NCBI GenBank assembly: GCA_036785705.1
Contig: JAWUZG010000018.1
Span: forward strand, 8,219,501 to 8,283,500
DNA: 64,000 bases
Direction of reading: 5' to 3'
From: Acanthornis magna
Taxonomy: Eukaryota > Chordata > Aves > Passeriformes > Acanthizidae
A model generated the notes under the pieces. That model saw only the letters and a list, made by a program, of their open reading frames with translations, ran no database searches and had not been told where the DNA came from. Positions 10,115 to 24,100 of the stretch are shown in pieces; within the stretch, counting starts at the first letter, position 1, and every line of letters starts with the position of its first letter. Made by a program: the position numbers and the translations under genes.

Positions 10115-13100
10115 GAGGAGAAAATGGCACTTAAAATGGCACTTTTTTAGAGTAAGGCAGGTCAGGTTTTGTCTTGTTTCCTCAGAACTTGAACACAGAA
10201 ACTTACAGCTGACAACTTTGTTGAAACAGATTGTCAGCTTTCCATATTCTTAAAATGTTCTAGCAGTTCTACTATGTAGGTGTTTAGTTAAATGTACATT
10301 TCCTGCATGGGTATTCCAAAGAGACTTAAAAGGAGGGGCTTCTCTTCTCCTGTGTGTTTTTAAGAGATTGTCACCTTGAGAAAAAGCAGCAGCTAGATTT
10401 ACAAATAGAAATAGTATGGGAATAAAATGCAGTGATGACCTAAGACATCAAATTGAAAATTGATTCTTCACTTATAAAAATAACTATCCATTTCTTGTTT
10501 GGAAGTTGTTTGTTCTTCTAGAATTGATAGAAATGTAACTGGAATGCAACATGCAGACCTGTCCTTATTTACATGGGCTGAAGTTCACTACACTTCCCCT
10601 TTCCTGTGTCCTGGCTGTTTTGCCTTTTCTCTCTCTTTTTTCTCTCTCTGGGCTCCAATTTTCTTCTTGCTTCTTCCCGCTTCATTTCTTCCTCTGCATA
10701 ACCCAGCTTTTAAGTTGCCTTTGGCCATCTGTATTTCTTGCATTCCCAAATGTGGCATTCTCCCTGGAAATCCTGTATGTTCTGCTTTGACTGCTGGCAG
10801 CAAAGACTTTACTCAAATTTCTGCTCACTGAAGCACCAGCTCCACACGACCATCAGGATCTGAGTAAATTTTACTTTGCTGCCAGCACTCAGAGCAAAAA
10901 ACTGCATCAAGAAAAAACAACAAAAGCTGTAGGTTCTAAAAGGATTTTCTGAAAAGAATTAGTTCATTTATATGATGTACCTTACATAATATCAAAAGAA
11001 ACAGCATAGCTGCTGGGCTATTTGATTCAGGATTCTTCTTATTCTTCATCAGCATTGTAGAAGTTGCTGCCCTCACTCTAACTCATGCCATTTCAGTAGT
11101 ATGAAACAATACAGTTTATAAGACTGGAGCTTTAAAACCTTTTTTTATTATGGTCTATCTGTGATAACACATAAATTAGTCAGTGGCGTTGCTTCATTTT
11201 TCTGCATGTAAATGACCATACATAATTTTAAACATTGGTAATATTCAAAATATGTTTAAAAGTTTTGCTGTACTGGAGAACATGACAGCAGCTTGTATGG
11301 ATGTGTCAGAGGTGGAATAACCAGCTCTGTTGGCAGCAAAAATCTGTGGTGGCAACATAGGCGGCAGTATTATGATCCTCTTTGGAGCCCTGGGAAATAT
11401 TTGGTGGTGGAAGTCCACCTGCGGGGCTGTCAGTAGAGGACTGAATTATGAAGCTGCCCTACCTGAGTTACAAACAAAAAGGGGAGCTTACACATCCCTT
11501 GGACTCCAATGACAAGTGTAACCTCCAATTCTACCTCATAAAGCAGGGACCTTTATTTGGATTAGCAATGTCACGCAGGTTAAATTTTTTTTTGTCCTGT
11601 AACTGAATAATTTCAGCTATTTCTGGCACAAATATGGGACATTGTTGGCTTAACAGGAAGTTTGTTCTGCCTTCACACCTCTAAGAGCCTTTTTCAACCT
11701 AGTCTTTGTACAAAATTTTCATTAATTGCAACTGGAATGTAAACCACAGTCAAAGCAAATTCTTTTCCCAAACCAGACGAAAATTCATGAAAATATTTTT
11801 ATGATGTTTCCTAGTCCCTGTCATGTGATGGACTCCCTAATGGATGATACAGTCTGCAACAGGACAATTTGGGAACTTAAGTCATATAGGCAGGATAAAA
11901 AAGTAATTTTCAGAAAGATTCTCTGCAGACTTATGCACAACTTTGGCAGCAGCTACTCCAATTTTCATCTCCCTTTCCCATTCACTGCTTCAAAGCAACA
12001 GAAGAAATAACCTCTACTCTTGTGTACTTTGAGTGATATAATTCTGCCATGGTGATGGAAGAGAAGAAAAATCAGAGTAGTCTAACCTAGGAAATGCAAT
12101 TCCTGAATTACTTAATAACTGGATGTGTGGGATCTACAGTGCATGTGAATGTAATTTCTTTTTTTTAACAGTGCAATTCCCAAAAGCAAATTTCTACAGT
12201 TTTGAAACTGAGTATTTTCAGAATCAGTAACACAGAAATGCATTCCTATATGTGAAGATGATGAGCCTTAAGAACTAGTTGATGGTGTAAATTATTTTTA
12301 CTATTCCTAGTACAATAGTTTTTAGAAGACCCTTTCTCTGTCCTCCAGTAGGATACCACTCAATAATTCACTGCAGTGAAGGAAAAAGCCTTCCAACAAA
12401 ATCTAAAATGCTAAGATAAATAAGTTTTGAATGAAAAGAAAAAAGAATGTCCCTATTTATTTGCAGGGGTAAGAGGCACAAGTTCTGTTGAAGAGTTTAA
12501 GTAGAATCATCCAAAATCTCTCCCTTCCTACCCTGTTCCCTGTACCTAATTCAGTGCAGGCATTTAAGCGTCTGATGATGTCCACAGTTTCACAATGTCT
12601 TGGCTGAGTGAAGTATCAGAGTGCCTGCAACATCTAAAAAGGTTTGGATCTATCAGGAGGATGGATCCTAACCTGTGGTCATCAGTTAATATGAACGTTA
12701 GGAGTTCAAAAGGAACAAAGTGAGTCTTTTGAATAATTGTTTTTGTGAGTCTGCCTCAAATTCAGGGTTCCTGAACTCACACTCCAAGCAGTCCTCCTAG
12801 CAGCAAGCTTCATTGAGGTTAGAGAAGTTTAGGAGAAGCTCAGCTCTATGGCCCTGAGGAAGTGGAGTACACTTAAAAAGGTACACTAAACAATACCATA
12901 CTGTGTGACTGACATATGGTATTGTTCTTGGCATATTGGGACTCAAAAATCAGTGAAAATAATCTGCTGCACTAAGACTGTTGAAATAAGTTCACTTGCA
13001 CAAGGATTTGTTAGCAGAATCCATAGCATTAACTGAAGTGGTGAAAGAAAACAAAAAACCCAAAACAAAACAAAAGTGAACTAAGAGGTAATAAAGCTTC

Positions 13101-15234
13101 CCCTTCATTCCTAGGCCATCTAACATGAGACAAAGAAGGAAAGGGAGCTGTTCCAGATATGCATCCTCTCCTGGGTCCTTTACAATGCAGGATGGGCCCT
13201 CCACAGTACTTTCCCAATGGTGACTGCGCGGCTGTCATTAAGCACACGGACTCTCTTTTGGTGGTGCCTCCTTGTGATGCTGTCGGCACTGACTGGAGCC
13301 TGCTCTAACCAGGGCACTGCTGACCCTGCTTAATAGCTGAGGGTTGAACAGGCAAAGCAGGGTAAGCCAGAAGCTGTGATGGTAGGAAAAGAGGGAGGAA
13401 GAGGTGAATCTCAGCCTTTTCCAGTTCCTGGCTGAGGGAATCTAAACACCAAGCATCAGAGTTAGACTCCAGCTTGCTGGCTGCACTGACTCCAGACACC
13501 TGCAAAGTTCTGTGGTTGAAAATTTGTCTCAGTCACTGGGATGCAGACAAAGCTGCCATTTAGGAGTGCCCAAAGGAATCATGGTCTTTTGGCCTTGTTA
13601 AATTAACTTATTCCATGCATGGCATGTAAGGCCTCTTTTGCCTTGTATAGTACTGAAATCTTTCCATATGAGCCCAAATAAGTAATTGATGGACAAGGTA
13701 CATGCAAACATTAAGCCACAGGAATGCGAAGAAAGGCACCCATGATTATCACCATAAATGTATCCAAAATAGTGATAAATTAGGCAGGAACTATTTATTT
13801 TCTTTATAAATTAATTGTGAAAATAATGCTTTCAATAGCCCTGACGACATTAACTTTCTACTTAAATTTCCATTGAGACTAATCTTTTCTCAGAACCAAA
13901 TTTGTATAGAAGTTTTGGTCCCTGATATTTTAAGATTTTCAATCTTTAAATTTGTTCAACTAGTCAGAAATAATACCCTTATTACCGTAGAAGCCTAAAA
14001 AAGATGTGAATAGGGAATCAGAAAAATAAAATACTGAATTATTAAACAGAGAAAATAGTCTACACCATCTATTACACGCTAAGAAAATATTTTATTCCAT
14101 ACAAAAGGGTATCTATGTTTTTACCCTAAGCACTCATAGATACTCTTTTTAGAATATTAAATGAAATATTAAATATTAAAAAATGCATTTTTTAAAAGGA
14201 TATAATTTTTGGAAAGGCTTGTTAAGCCCTGTCCAATATGCCCTGTCAAATGCTTAATCTTTAGCATCCCATCCTTTCGTCAATATCATAAGTAGGAACA
14301 CTTTCACCTATGTAGTTGATTAATGAATCTTAGTGGGACAGAGTTTTCCTTGAGACTCAAGCTAAACTTTGTTTTTACTGTTTCTTCTCTCTTTTCATGT
14401 CCCCAAGCCCATCATTTTGCATATTTCCTGTGTTATTATGCTAAATAATTCCTGTTCATCCTCATTACATACTTTTCATATTGAAATGCTTTCCTAAACT
14501 ACACTGGAAATTGTGATTGTGTCATTAAAAATTGTAATAGAGCTATTCTGCTTCCCCCAAAGTCTACTTGACACAACACCAAGAGGGATCAAAAGCACTC
14601 AACCAATGGGTAAAAGAGCAGAGCCTTTCCAAAAGGCCAGCCCAATGTCTGATATGAGCAATTGTCAGGAAAGATGTGTTTTGGAGCCTTCTCTTTCCTC
14701 TCAGAGCTCCTTTCCAGCCCCATGCCAACTGCAGCTTTGTGCTGTGAGTTTCATCTAAGCTTAACCCTTAAGCCTTACCCTGTGCCACAAGGAGTCTGAG
14801 ACCAAGGTTTTCAGCCACAGTCAGGAAGAAATTCTCAGTTAAGAATTGCTTTTGCAGTCCAACACTTCTTCCAGTTTTTTCCTGCTCCAGCTGCAGTTTT
14901 ACTCCTTTTTTTCTTTCTTAGCACTACACAGTAGAATACACCTAGGACACTGCTTCATTTTGAGCCCATGCCACCAATTCATATCTCATTCCAGCTGCTG
15001 CTCTAGGTTCTGTCTCTATCACACCTCCTGAGGTGAAGCTGAGGTCACTTCTCTATTTATTACTGGACGAATAAAGAAGCCTAGAGCTTCTTCACTTTTC
15101 AGTCCCATTCTTCACTTGAATGGGGCTGCAAAGGGGCTGCCAAAGCAAGTGCTGGGTTTCAGGGTTCTTCTGAGAATCTTTTCTTCTTGCAACGGTTTGT
15201 GCCTTGGGCTAAGGCCAAGCCTCAGCCCCCGCAC

Positions 15235-15292
15235 TAGGTTTCGGTTTAGGATTCATGCTGAAGTTACAATTTGGATTAGGATTGGCATTTGG
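15235..15292. repeat. Degenerate TTAGG-like hexamer run
   Basis: Loosely six-base units such as aggttt, cggttt, aggatt, ggatta and ggattg recur across about 58 bases. The resemblance to the telomere hexamer is weak and may be coincidental. Confidence 0.3.
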
Positions 15293-18200
15293 AGGGAAGG
15301 AAAGCCCAGAATAGCACCTGAAGTGACAGTATGAAGGAGCTTCCAGAGGCTAGTCACGTGGAGGGATTCAGGAACTGTATAAAAAACATGGAGATGGACA
15401 TTTTATTGAAGTCTTTATAGCTATTTCTACCCCAGGCATTTGGACTTGCTTTTGGGTTTAGCAAGAACTTTTATGTAGCTGAACATGAATAATATTTTGA
15501 CTGAAAAATGCATGGTAGATTAAGAGGCATCCCTGTTTGTGTTGTTTTTGACTGGCAGGTATTTCTGTCTCACTAGGAGTCTCATAATGAAACAAAAAGG
15601 CTGTATATCAATCCATATATTGCTCCTGACAGAAAAATAGTCGATGTAATGGAAATAGTTTATATCCCAGAAGAGGTCTTTCTGTCTGAGAGATTCCAGA
15701 ACATGGCAATGGACATTTTTCATCTTTGCAGAAGCTTTGAAATATTTCTTGTTGCAGTCTCTTTTTTTCCCCCCCATTTTTCCCTTTATAATCATCTCTC
15801 CTATTGAATGTGCATCTAACCAGGAAGAGGTTTTGTAATATAACGAGCTGCAGTGCCACCAATAATTAATGCCATTCAACTTTACAGCCATGATTTCCTA
15901 TTTTCTTTCATCTTTGGTAGCTATTTACCCCTGTGCAAAGTGAGTACCACACTAACAAATCAGATTGCCTCTCAATTTACATATACACAATGTCATTGCT
16001 TCGGAAAACAGTACTTACATGAGTAATTGAACAGTTAAACAGCTGACTTACCATTTACATCTGCAATCATAATAATGGCTTGCATAAACTAACTGTGCAA
16101 TTGTGAGCCTGTTTTTGTGTATGCACCTGCCTTATAGTTCCCTTCACCTCTGTTGTAAATATACTTATGAAAATTTAGCATTTCTGTCCCCATTTCTGTT
16201 TTTTATTTAAAAGATGGCACCTCTATCAACACCAAGTTTGCAATTGTTTTGGGTCATTTATTTAATCAATGTATAGTCTGAAATAAAAATACCAGCTAAC
16301 AGTTTATCACGTCTTTTCTTAGCAAATTTAAAAAAAAATAAAAGGAAAAAAGAAAATTAAGGTATTTATTTGGATTTCTCTCCACCAGTTACTGAAAAAG
16401 ATTAATGTATGACCCCAGAGTAAAGCATAACTAACTGGCAAAATTATACAGTATTGATGGCAAAAGCTTTCTCATGAGTGGCTTTAAACAGTCAGGATCT
16501 TAAACATGCACATTGTTTACCTTGCAAAGCACTTGCATAGCTGGCTAAATGCTGTTTCTTTATTTGGGCTTAAGAACCACTGTCAGTGGAAGAAGTTGAC
16601 CCTTTAAGGCTTCTTCGATGTCTCATCTAGGTCTGTTATGCATTGCAAAGCAATTGTCAGGATGGCTGTGTGCTTACCCTGAATCTAAGCATGCATGTTA
16701 AATCAATTCAAAGAGATAAATTATTTGTTCCAAAAGCGGTATCCTTGCTTTTGCCTTCATGTCTGAAAAGCAACTGAAATAACACAGCTTTCTGGACTTA
16801 TGTGGGGATTATACAGTACATTAACTTTGTTCTTATCCTCTGCAGCAAGGTGAATTTAATCCTTTTAGGGTGCATACAGGGGATGCTTTTTGATCTACTG
16901 TGTGTTGCTTCATTATTATTGCTAGTAATAAAGCTATCTATAGTAGGTAGATACTAGTTTTAAGTCTTCTGCATCTTGTCTGTGTTTCCTTGTAGAAAAG
17001 AAATCTGAAGATCTGTCTCAGATATTTTAATTCCCACAATAACCCATCAAACTTGGCATATTCTATCATGATTCCAGCCATGCAAGGCATTTTACTAATT
17101 AGGTTTACTTTTGGGTAGATATAGACTTGAAGAAGAATTCTTCAAACAAAAGTCAAATGTAACACCTGTCATCTCTTTTGTTTTGCACATTATTATTCAG
17201 GTAACTTCAACCATTGCCGATGTTGTCAGTCAATGGCAAAACATAAAACACTCGTTAGCTGAATCACAAAATTTCTTTCACGTGATAGTGTCCCTTTAAA
17301 CTACATCTAATTATCTTAACTGTGGTGACAAGATATTATATCTTTCATAAAAAGATTTCAAAACTGAATGCTAATACAATGTATTTTCTTTTTGCAGATG
17401 ATATTGAATCTGAATCCTACTTGAATGGCATCATGTACTGCATTCATGTACTGAATAGAGAAACTAATTCCATATGGAGTACACTTACTGCAGATGCCTT
17501 CCTATTGAAAATGAGATACTCTGCATTTATAGTTTTGTGAAATGTTCTAGTTTCAGATTAATTATAAAGGGGAACAAAGAAGTCCATCTACAGGAAAAAC
17601 AGCCCATTGTTATGAAGAGTAACTCCAGTGTAGCAGCAGCTCCATTTGAACAAGTAATCACCGATTCTTTTGGGGATGTGGCAACTCTTGCCAAGGTATG
17701 TTGCAGGCCTCAAGGAAGCTGAGAGGACAAACTGAAATGCAGTGGCTGCTTATATAAATAGAAAAGAATTATATAAACATTAGTGGACATTAAATAGAGT
17801 CATGACTAGCCAATTTGCCTATGGACCACACCTGTTGGGCTTTTTTCCCCCAAGGAAGAAAAGACCATAAGGCTCATTACTTTATATACAAAATCTATGC
17901 AGTTACACTGACATGCTCTGAGCACACTGCCAGGAAACAGTGTTGATTAGTGGCTTGGTCAGTGGACTGGTATTCAGAGAATCCAGGTCTTAAGTCCAAG
18001 ATAAATTGGTGTCTTGTCCAGTCATTTAGCATTGTTGTCTCAGTTTCTTCTGTTTCAAAGAGGGAAATAATACCATTTCTCTTGTACAGTACTAAACGTA
18101 CTCTGGATCCATGTGAGAAAACAGGCTGTCCATAAGGCTTAGTATTTTTATTGAATCCTTGCATGCATTTTAAAGTATTTTTTAATTTTTTTTTTATTAT

Positions 18201-18759
18201 GATCAAGCACAGCATGATAAAATGCTCACTCAGTAAGAAAGGTCTTTTAAAGGAAAGGGATTTCATCCTCCCCATGATCCCAGAAATACAAATTCATTAC
18301 TAATGTTAGACTGAAGACTGTTCTTATTTGGCATCTGATTTTCCAGATCTCAATTTGTGTAGCTTTCAGCAGGGAAATTCTTCCCTCTTAGGACAGGCTT
18401 ATTGCTTCAAAGTGAGGCTTTTGCAACTTCCTCACTTTTGGATCTTATGCCTTTTTTTGTCTTATTGATATTTGAAAACTGATGCTCTTCAACAATCGCT
18501 AATCACTTGCAACTTCTTAAAATCACTCATCTCCACACAGGTAATTTTTTTGTGATAAAGCATGGTATGCATCTCTCAGCATGAAAATGAGAATTCTAGA
18601 AGAGTGTAAAATAGTAACAATGCTAGTCAAAATAAGCTAGTTTATAATTATAATTTTTTAGTATTAAGAAACAATTCAGAATTTTAGACATCTTTTTTGG
18701 TCCTGTTATGAAAGTCTGAGAATACAATATCCTCACTGAGGTAAGAAAGTGTTTCTTGA

Positions 18760-19105
18760 CTCTTTGCACACCTTTGCAAAGGGGCTGTGTCTCCACCTTC
18801 TCTAAATCCTTGCCTTAGGCTGTAGTTGTGCATAGTGAGGAGATCTCCCCTAAGCTTTCTCTTTCTAATGCTGAACAAACACAGCTCCTTCAGCTTCTCA
18901 TAAATCACGTGTTCCAACTCCCTGACTGTTTTAGTGTCTTATCTCCTGAACTAGTTGCTGCATGTCAACATCTTTCTTATCTCAAGAACCCAAAACTCGA
19001 TTGCAGTACTACACGTGCAGTCTCACATGTGTCAGATAAAAGAGAATTGTCAATTCCCAGGACCTCTTGTCCATGCTCTTGATAACACAATCTGGTTTGC
19101 AACTA
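18760..19105 (-). mobile_element. CR1 LINE fragment, diverged ORF2 C-terminal region
   Basis: The plus strand contains gaggagatctcccctaagct, then taatgctgaacaaacacagc, then a stretch ending near cttgtccatgctcttgataa, all antisense CR1. The minus-strand translation keeps the ORF2 tail signature [20 protein letters not shown]. The copy lacks the CR1 3' terminal repeat and is old. The boundaries are approximate. Confidence 0.7.
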
Positions 19106-20032
19106 AACATCTTCTCTTCAAGGGCAAATTTTTGTTCCATTTTCACGTTCATGTTGTTTGTTACAGAACTGAAGTTTAATGAGCCAAACTCACATGAATT
19201 ACAGATTTATTTCAGCATTAAAAAAACCAACAAAACAAACTCCACGACAAAAAACCCCTACACAATAATCTCTGATAAGCCCTAGACTGCAGGGTGGCTA
19301 CTGTATAGGGATTACATGTTATCTTGCTATTTGCAGGCCGTTTGAGATGAATGGGAAGTAGATGGTGTGTTTTAAAAACAACAGATGAAATTTGAAGTAA
19401 CTGAGAGGTTGTGTTTCACGATTCATGTATTGGTAATCTCAAGATAAAATGTCATCTGTTTGTTCATGTCAGCTACTCAAGAATAACTGAATCAGAATCT
19501 CTGGGTTAGTCAGTCCAACATGTTATTCTATTCCTGACCAAAGCATTAACAAGTTCAATCTCAAGATGCAAAATGAAACAGAAAACCTGAGATGCTACAA
19601 CACCACACAAATATTTTTAGCCCTGTATTTTACAGAACTGCTCAAGCACTTACGACATGAAAATGTCAATTTTTAAGTCAAGCCTGAAGTTGAGAGTTGG
19701 TCTTGACATAACTCAAGGAATTTGGCAACCAGCAATAAATTCAGCTTATAGAACACTGAACTGTACCTAATATATTTAAATTCAGTATTTTAACAACCTT
19801 AGAATTTATTGCTCAACTTCCAGTACAAGCAACATTTAGCTTCACTCACCAGCTTTTTTATCACAGAGGCCTGATTCACATGGCAACTCCAGTCTACTCT
19901 TTAAATGTTATCTCTCTGATTATATTCTTGCCCTCTTTTTGCTTATTATTTAAAATTAATGCAAGAGACATACAACCCTAAAATTACCCCTGTTCTTGTT
20001 TGGCAACTTCCTATTCATTTTCCCAGTGACAA
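19106..20032. other. Intergenic, no gene seen
   Basis: AT-rich spacer between a CR1 fragment and the large LTR. No domain-bearing frame was seen. Confidence 0.6.
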
Positions 20033-21159
20033 TGTGTTAGGTTGTTCTTGGCTGGGTGCCAGGTGCACATCAAATCTCCTTCATCAGCTGGACAGAGGAG
20101 AGATAATGCAACAAAAAACTTCATGGGTCAAGATAAAGACAGGGAGATTTTGCTCACCAGTTACTGTCATAAGAAAAACAGGCTTGACCTGGTGAAAAAT
20201 TGATTTAATTTTTTGCGAATCAAATCAGAATGAAATAAGGAGAAATAAAACAAAATCTTAAAACACCTTCCCACCACCCCTCCCTGCTTTCTGGGCTCGG
20301 CTTCTCTCCTGAATTCTCTACCTCACCTCCTCCCCTCAACAGTGAGGGTGGATGGGGGAATAGGGGCTGCGGTCACCTCATCACGAGTTGTCTCTGCTGC
20401 TCCTTCCTCTGCAGGGACAGGAATTCTCACACTCTTACCCTGCTCCAGCGTGGGGTCCTTTCCACAGGAGACATCTTCCATGCACTTCTCCTACATGAGT
20501 CCTTCCCGTGGGCTGCAGCTCTTGAGGAACTGCTCCAGTGTGGATCACTTCCATGGGGTGCAGTCTTTCAGGAACAGCCTGCTCCAGGGTGTTCCCCACA
20601 GGGTCACAAGTCCAGCCACAAAACCTGCTCCAGCATGGTCTCCTCTTTCCGGGGGGGCCACAGGTCCTGTCGGGAGCATGGTCCAGTGGGGGCTTCCCAT
20701 GGGGTCACAACCTGCTTCAGGCATCCACCTGCTCCAGTGGGGGCTGCCCATGGGGTCCCAGCCTGCTTCAGGCATCCACCTGCTCCAGGGGCTCCATGGG
20801 CTGCAGGGCACAGCTGCCTCACCATGGCCTTCACCATGGGCTGCAGGGACATCTCTGCTCCAGTGTCCACAGCACCTCCTGCCCCTTCTTCTCTAACCAG
20901 GATATCTGCAGCACTGTTCCTCTCACATATTCTCACACTTCTCTACAGTTTCAGTTGTGCCTCTTTGCTCCCTTCTCAACTCTGTTATCCCAGGGGAGCT
21001 ACCAACATTTCCGATGGGCTCAGCCTTGGCCACCGGTGGGTCCATCCTGGAGCCACCTGGCATTAACTCTCTCAGGCATAGGGGAAACTTCTGGCAGCTC
21101 CTCACAGAAGTCACTCCTGTAGCCGTCTGCTAACAAAACCTGGCCATACAAACACAATA
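20033..21159 (-). mobile_element. Large solo LTR of an avian endogenous retrovirus
   Basis: The region is GC-richer than its flanks and built from repeated phrases such as ctgctccag, catgggctgcag and catggggtc. I recognise this as a frequent avian LTR, probably ERVL/ERVK class from memory. Orientation is minus: the plus-strand start tgtgttaggttg (20,033) matches the LTR 3' end, and the 5' end falls near 21,159. Close to the 3' end is the segment caagataaagacagggaga, which it shares in form with the LTR at 4.3-4.9 kb. The position where I expect a poly(A) signal (about 20,205-20,215) reads as a decayed A/T run. No clear target-site duplication was found, so the outer ends are approximate. No retroviral internal genes adjoin it. 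Long open frames here (184, 194 and 143 codons) are products of the repeat structure. Confidence 0.8.
20681..20791. repeat. 51-bp tandem repeat inside the LTR
   Basis: Units start at 20,681 and 20,732, with a third partial one at 20,783. The two full units differ at only a few positions. The period is a multiple of three, which keeps all repeat-crossing frames open and explains the long spurious ORFs on both strands. Confidence 0.85.
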
Positions 21160-24100
21160 AGCCCCAAAAAGTTATTGCATTTATTTGACTAACAAGCTGC
21201 ACATTTTCCTTAAATATTTATTTATTTCTCATATTAGCAGTGTCTACACCGGAATGTATACATAAAATCAGACCAGAAGTCCATCTCATCAAGTTTTTTT
21301 TCTCTGCTTGACTACATATTGCTCTGAGAGGTGTAAAAACAAATTATCTTGGATATTGTTGAGGTCAAATTTTAATACTAAATCTGGGAAAGTAACTAAA
21401 AGAAAGTTTTTATAGTATCAAGGGTTATATAGATGCCATTGGATTTTGAGGTAATTTGATGCTGAATCCCTATTGTCTTTTTGTACATCTAAATTTTCTT
21501 CAGTTTTAACTTGTCTAAATCCAATAAATGCAAATTTTTGTCTTCCTCAAACTTTGTTATTTATTCCCTTTTTTACACTATTTTAAAATAAATTACATCA
21601 TTGAATCTTTCCCAAACTGATAACACCTACTGTGCTAACAACTAACCCTTTCTGCACATAATTTGTCATTAAAGTCCCATAGAAAAAATGATTCCATCAC
21701 ATAAAGCAGTTTAATTTCCTGAGTATCTTTTCCTAGACTTTTAAAATATTCAAGTAGATTTTTTTCATTCCTTTTTGTACTTTCAGCTGACAATTCTTCA
21801 AAAGTTCTAAATAATTAAGAGGGACATGAGTTTCTACTAGCAAAGCCATCTGACTTCAGGAGAAGTTATCTTATTCTACATATTTAATTCTTAGAAACAT
21901 GATTTAAAAAATTTATACAACACTGAAGTTACAGACACAGTTCTGTAATTCTAGACATCAGCCATATGTCAGAAGTAAGAAGAATGTGGCTATACTTATG
22001 CGTTGGCACTCTGATGTGGTTACAGATTCTCAAAACAGCTCTGATAGCAGGTTTGTGTGTATCACTTAATTCCACTACATTTAGGCTTCATATACTCCCA
22101 GTGATAGTCAATAGGTTGTCTCTGCCTGCAGCAAGGAGTAGTGTTTGTGTACTTACCCTTCTCTTGTGCTGTATGCAAGCATCTACACGTCTTAATCATA
22201 GATATAGGCCAGTAAAAATAATTTTTTTCATTACTAGTGAAAAGTCTAGGAATGTGGGATCTTAGAGCTTGCCTGGGCTTGTCATAGCCTGAGCTGATTT
22301 TGGCTTGTTTTAGAAGCATGTAGATGTGTTTGGTAACAAACATCACCCTTTTCTATCAATTGGGACAAAGAAATAAGGTTTCTTTCAAGTGCCTTTGAGT
22401 AAGGCTCCCGTGCCCCCTGCTTCTTACAGAAGCCTGGAACTGTTGGCTTTAGGACCTAGAGGAGCATTGTAAAAGTGCAAGTAGCATTAGAGAAAAAGGG
22501 TAGGATCTAGGAAGACAATATATAATTTCCAGTGGTATTATCCTGTAATACTTATAGCTGGATGTAGTATTTTAATTACACATTAAAATATAATTGGATG
22601 AATAATAAATTCTTAACTATTTTTGTAAAGTGGGATCACTTTTTTTTTCTGATAACAAGATTTTATTATAAAACTTGAACAAGCTTATCAAAACTCACTG
22701 TGTGCATCCTAAGCTAAGAAAGCTTAAGAAGTTTCATTGACACTAAGAGAGACAGTCTGCATTCAGTTATACAAGTGTTCAAGTCTGGGTTTTATTTACT
22801 GAACCTTAAAGGATAGATCTTCCTTCTTGATGGTAATAGCCTCTTCATGGAAAAGACACCTTTACTCTTTGCCAGTGCCAAATGTCATTGTTTGGAATGC
22901 TGGAGTCACCCTAATGAATAGTATCTGAGCTTAATCACTTGACAAATTGCAAGAGCTATTTTTCTTCTAATGCCCTAACAACTCTATCAGTGTTGTTGCC
23001 TCTTTTTATCTTCATTTCTTTATTCTTCTGTCTTTGTTTCAGTTATTATAGTCTCATTTGCACTCTCTACTCTGACATTCTTTGATATACAATTATAAAT
23101 CATGGGCAGTTTTGTAAAATTCTGATCTTTTTCCCCCATTATACTACAGTCAATATCTCACTACAAATATTATGTCAGATCCCTTGTGTTTGCAAAGGGT
23201 GGTTTCATTCAATGGCATGGAAATTGCAGGAACAGAACGGACTTTTCATCATCAGTCAGGAATAGTGATATCAGTGGTATTGTACCAGCAAGCAAAGCAA
23301 TCATCATGGTATTGTATCAGTAAGCAAAACCTGCCTTGTTGTTGTTATTACTGTGGTATTTATTTTGCTGTGGTTACTGAAGACTAGTTGAGGATCATCT
23401 AGGATCGACTCTTACCTGATGTACCAAACCAGGGTACAGCAGATGTTTGGAAAAATCATATGACCCAAAAATCACTGTGACCCAACTGTGACCTCTGAAA
23501 TTGTGGGAAGGAGAAGTTGCAAACACCACTTCTCTTTTTTTTTCTTATGTTAAAGGGACACCTTTTGGTATGGAGACAAAATCCAGCGATGAGAATTTTT
23601 CATCCTAAGGATGTTAAATGTTTTACATATGCCCAGTTTTTTCCTTGCTTGTGGACTCTTTCCCAGTGAGACTATTTGCCAGGCAGATGTAAACACTCAA
23701 AAAAGAAAAGCAGGAAATGTAGTGATGAAATTGAGGGTAGATTACAAAGGCACTGAGTATCTCCACATTGGATTTGGAATTGTTGCACAGTGAACATGCT
23801 GTGGCTGTTGTGGAGGCCTTCTTCTAAGAGAAATGCTGCTGTTGTAAGGGAATCCAGTGGTGCTGCTCAATATAATGCCCTATTTTATCAGTACTATGCA
23901 CATGTTGTGTTTGCACCGGGCACAGAGATCATATGGAATTTAAACATAGGAAATATGGCAGCAAACAGAGCACTGGGTCTAGAAGACTTCTGAATGCTGT
24001 TACCCAATTAACCAGGAACAGCTGCTTGTTTTACTGAAGTTTTGTTCTTTATCAATTTAAGAAAATTCTTAGCAGTACTGCAGATTGACTTCCTTATATG

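Larger units (their letters stand above)
9438..18759. other. Gene desert, no gene seen
   Basis: About 9.3 kb of AT-rich DNA with no recognisable exon or repeat family. It holds a T-rich tract (10,081-10,114), a short perfect hairpin (12,889-12,926), a degenerate TTAGG-like run (15,235-15,292), and a stretch at 15.99-16.74 kb that has the look of conserved non-coding DNA. The longest open frames (126 codons or fewer) have no domain and often overlap frames on the other strand. Confidence 0.6.

Noticed and set aside
15235..15292. Interstitial telomere repeat
   Set aside because: Units are too degenerate and too few; no two consecutive exact TTAGGG hexamers occur.
15520..15891. 123-codon minus-strand frame as a gene
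   Set aside because: It has an ATG start, but no domain, and another minus-strand frame is open over the same bases. Taken as chance.
20342..21122. Open frames of 184, 194, 143 and 110 codons
   Set aside because: They arise from the repeat structure of the LTR (51-bp period) and occur on both strands. No retroviral protein is encoded there.
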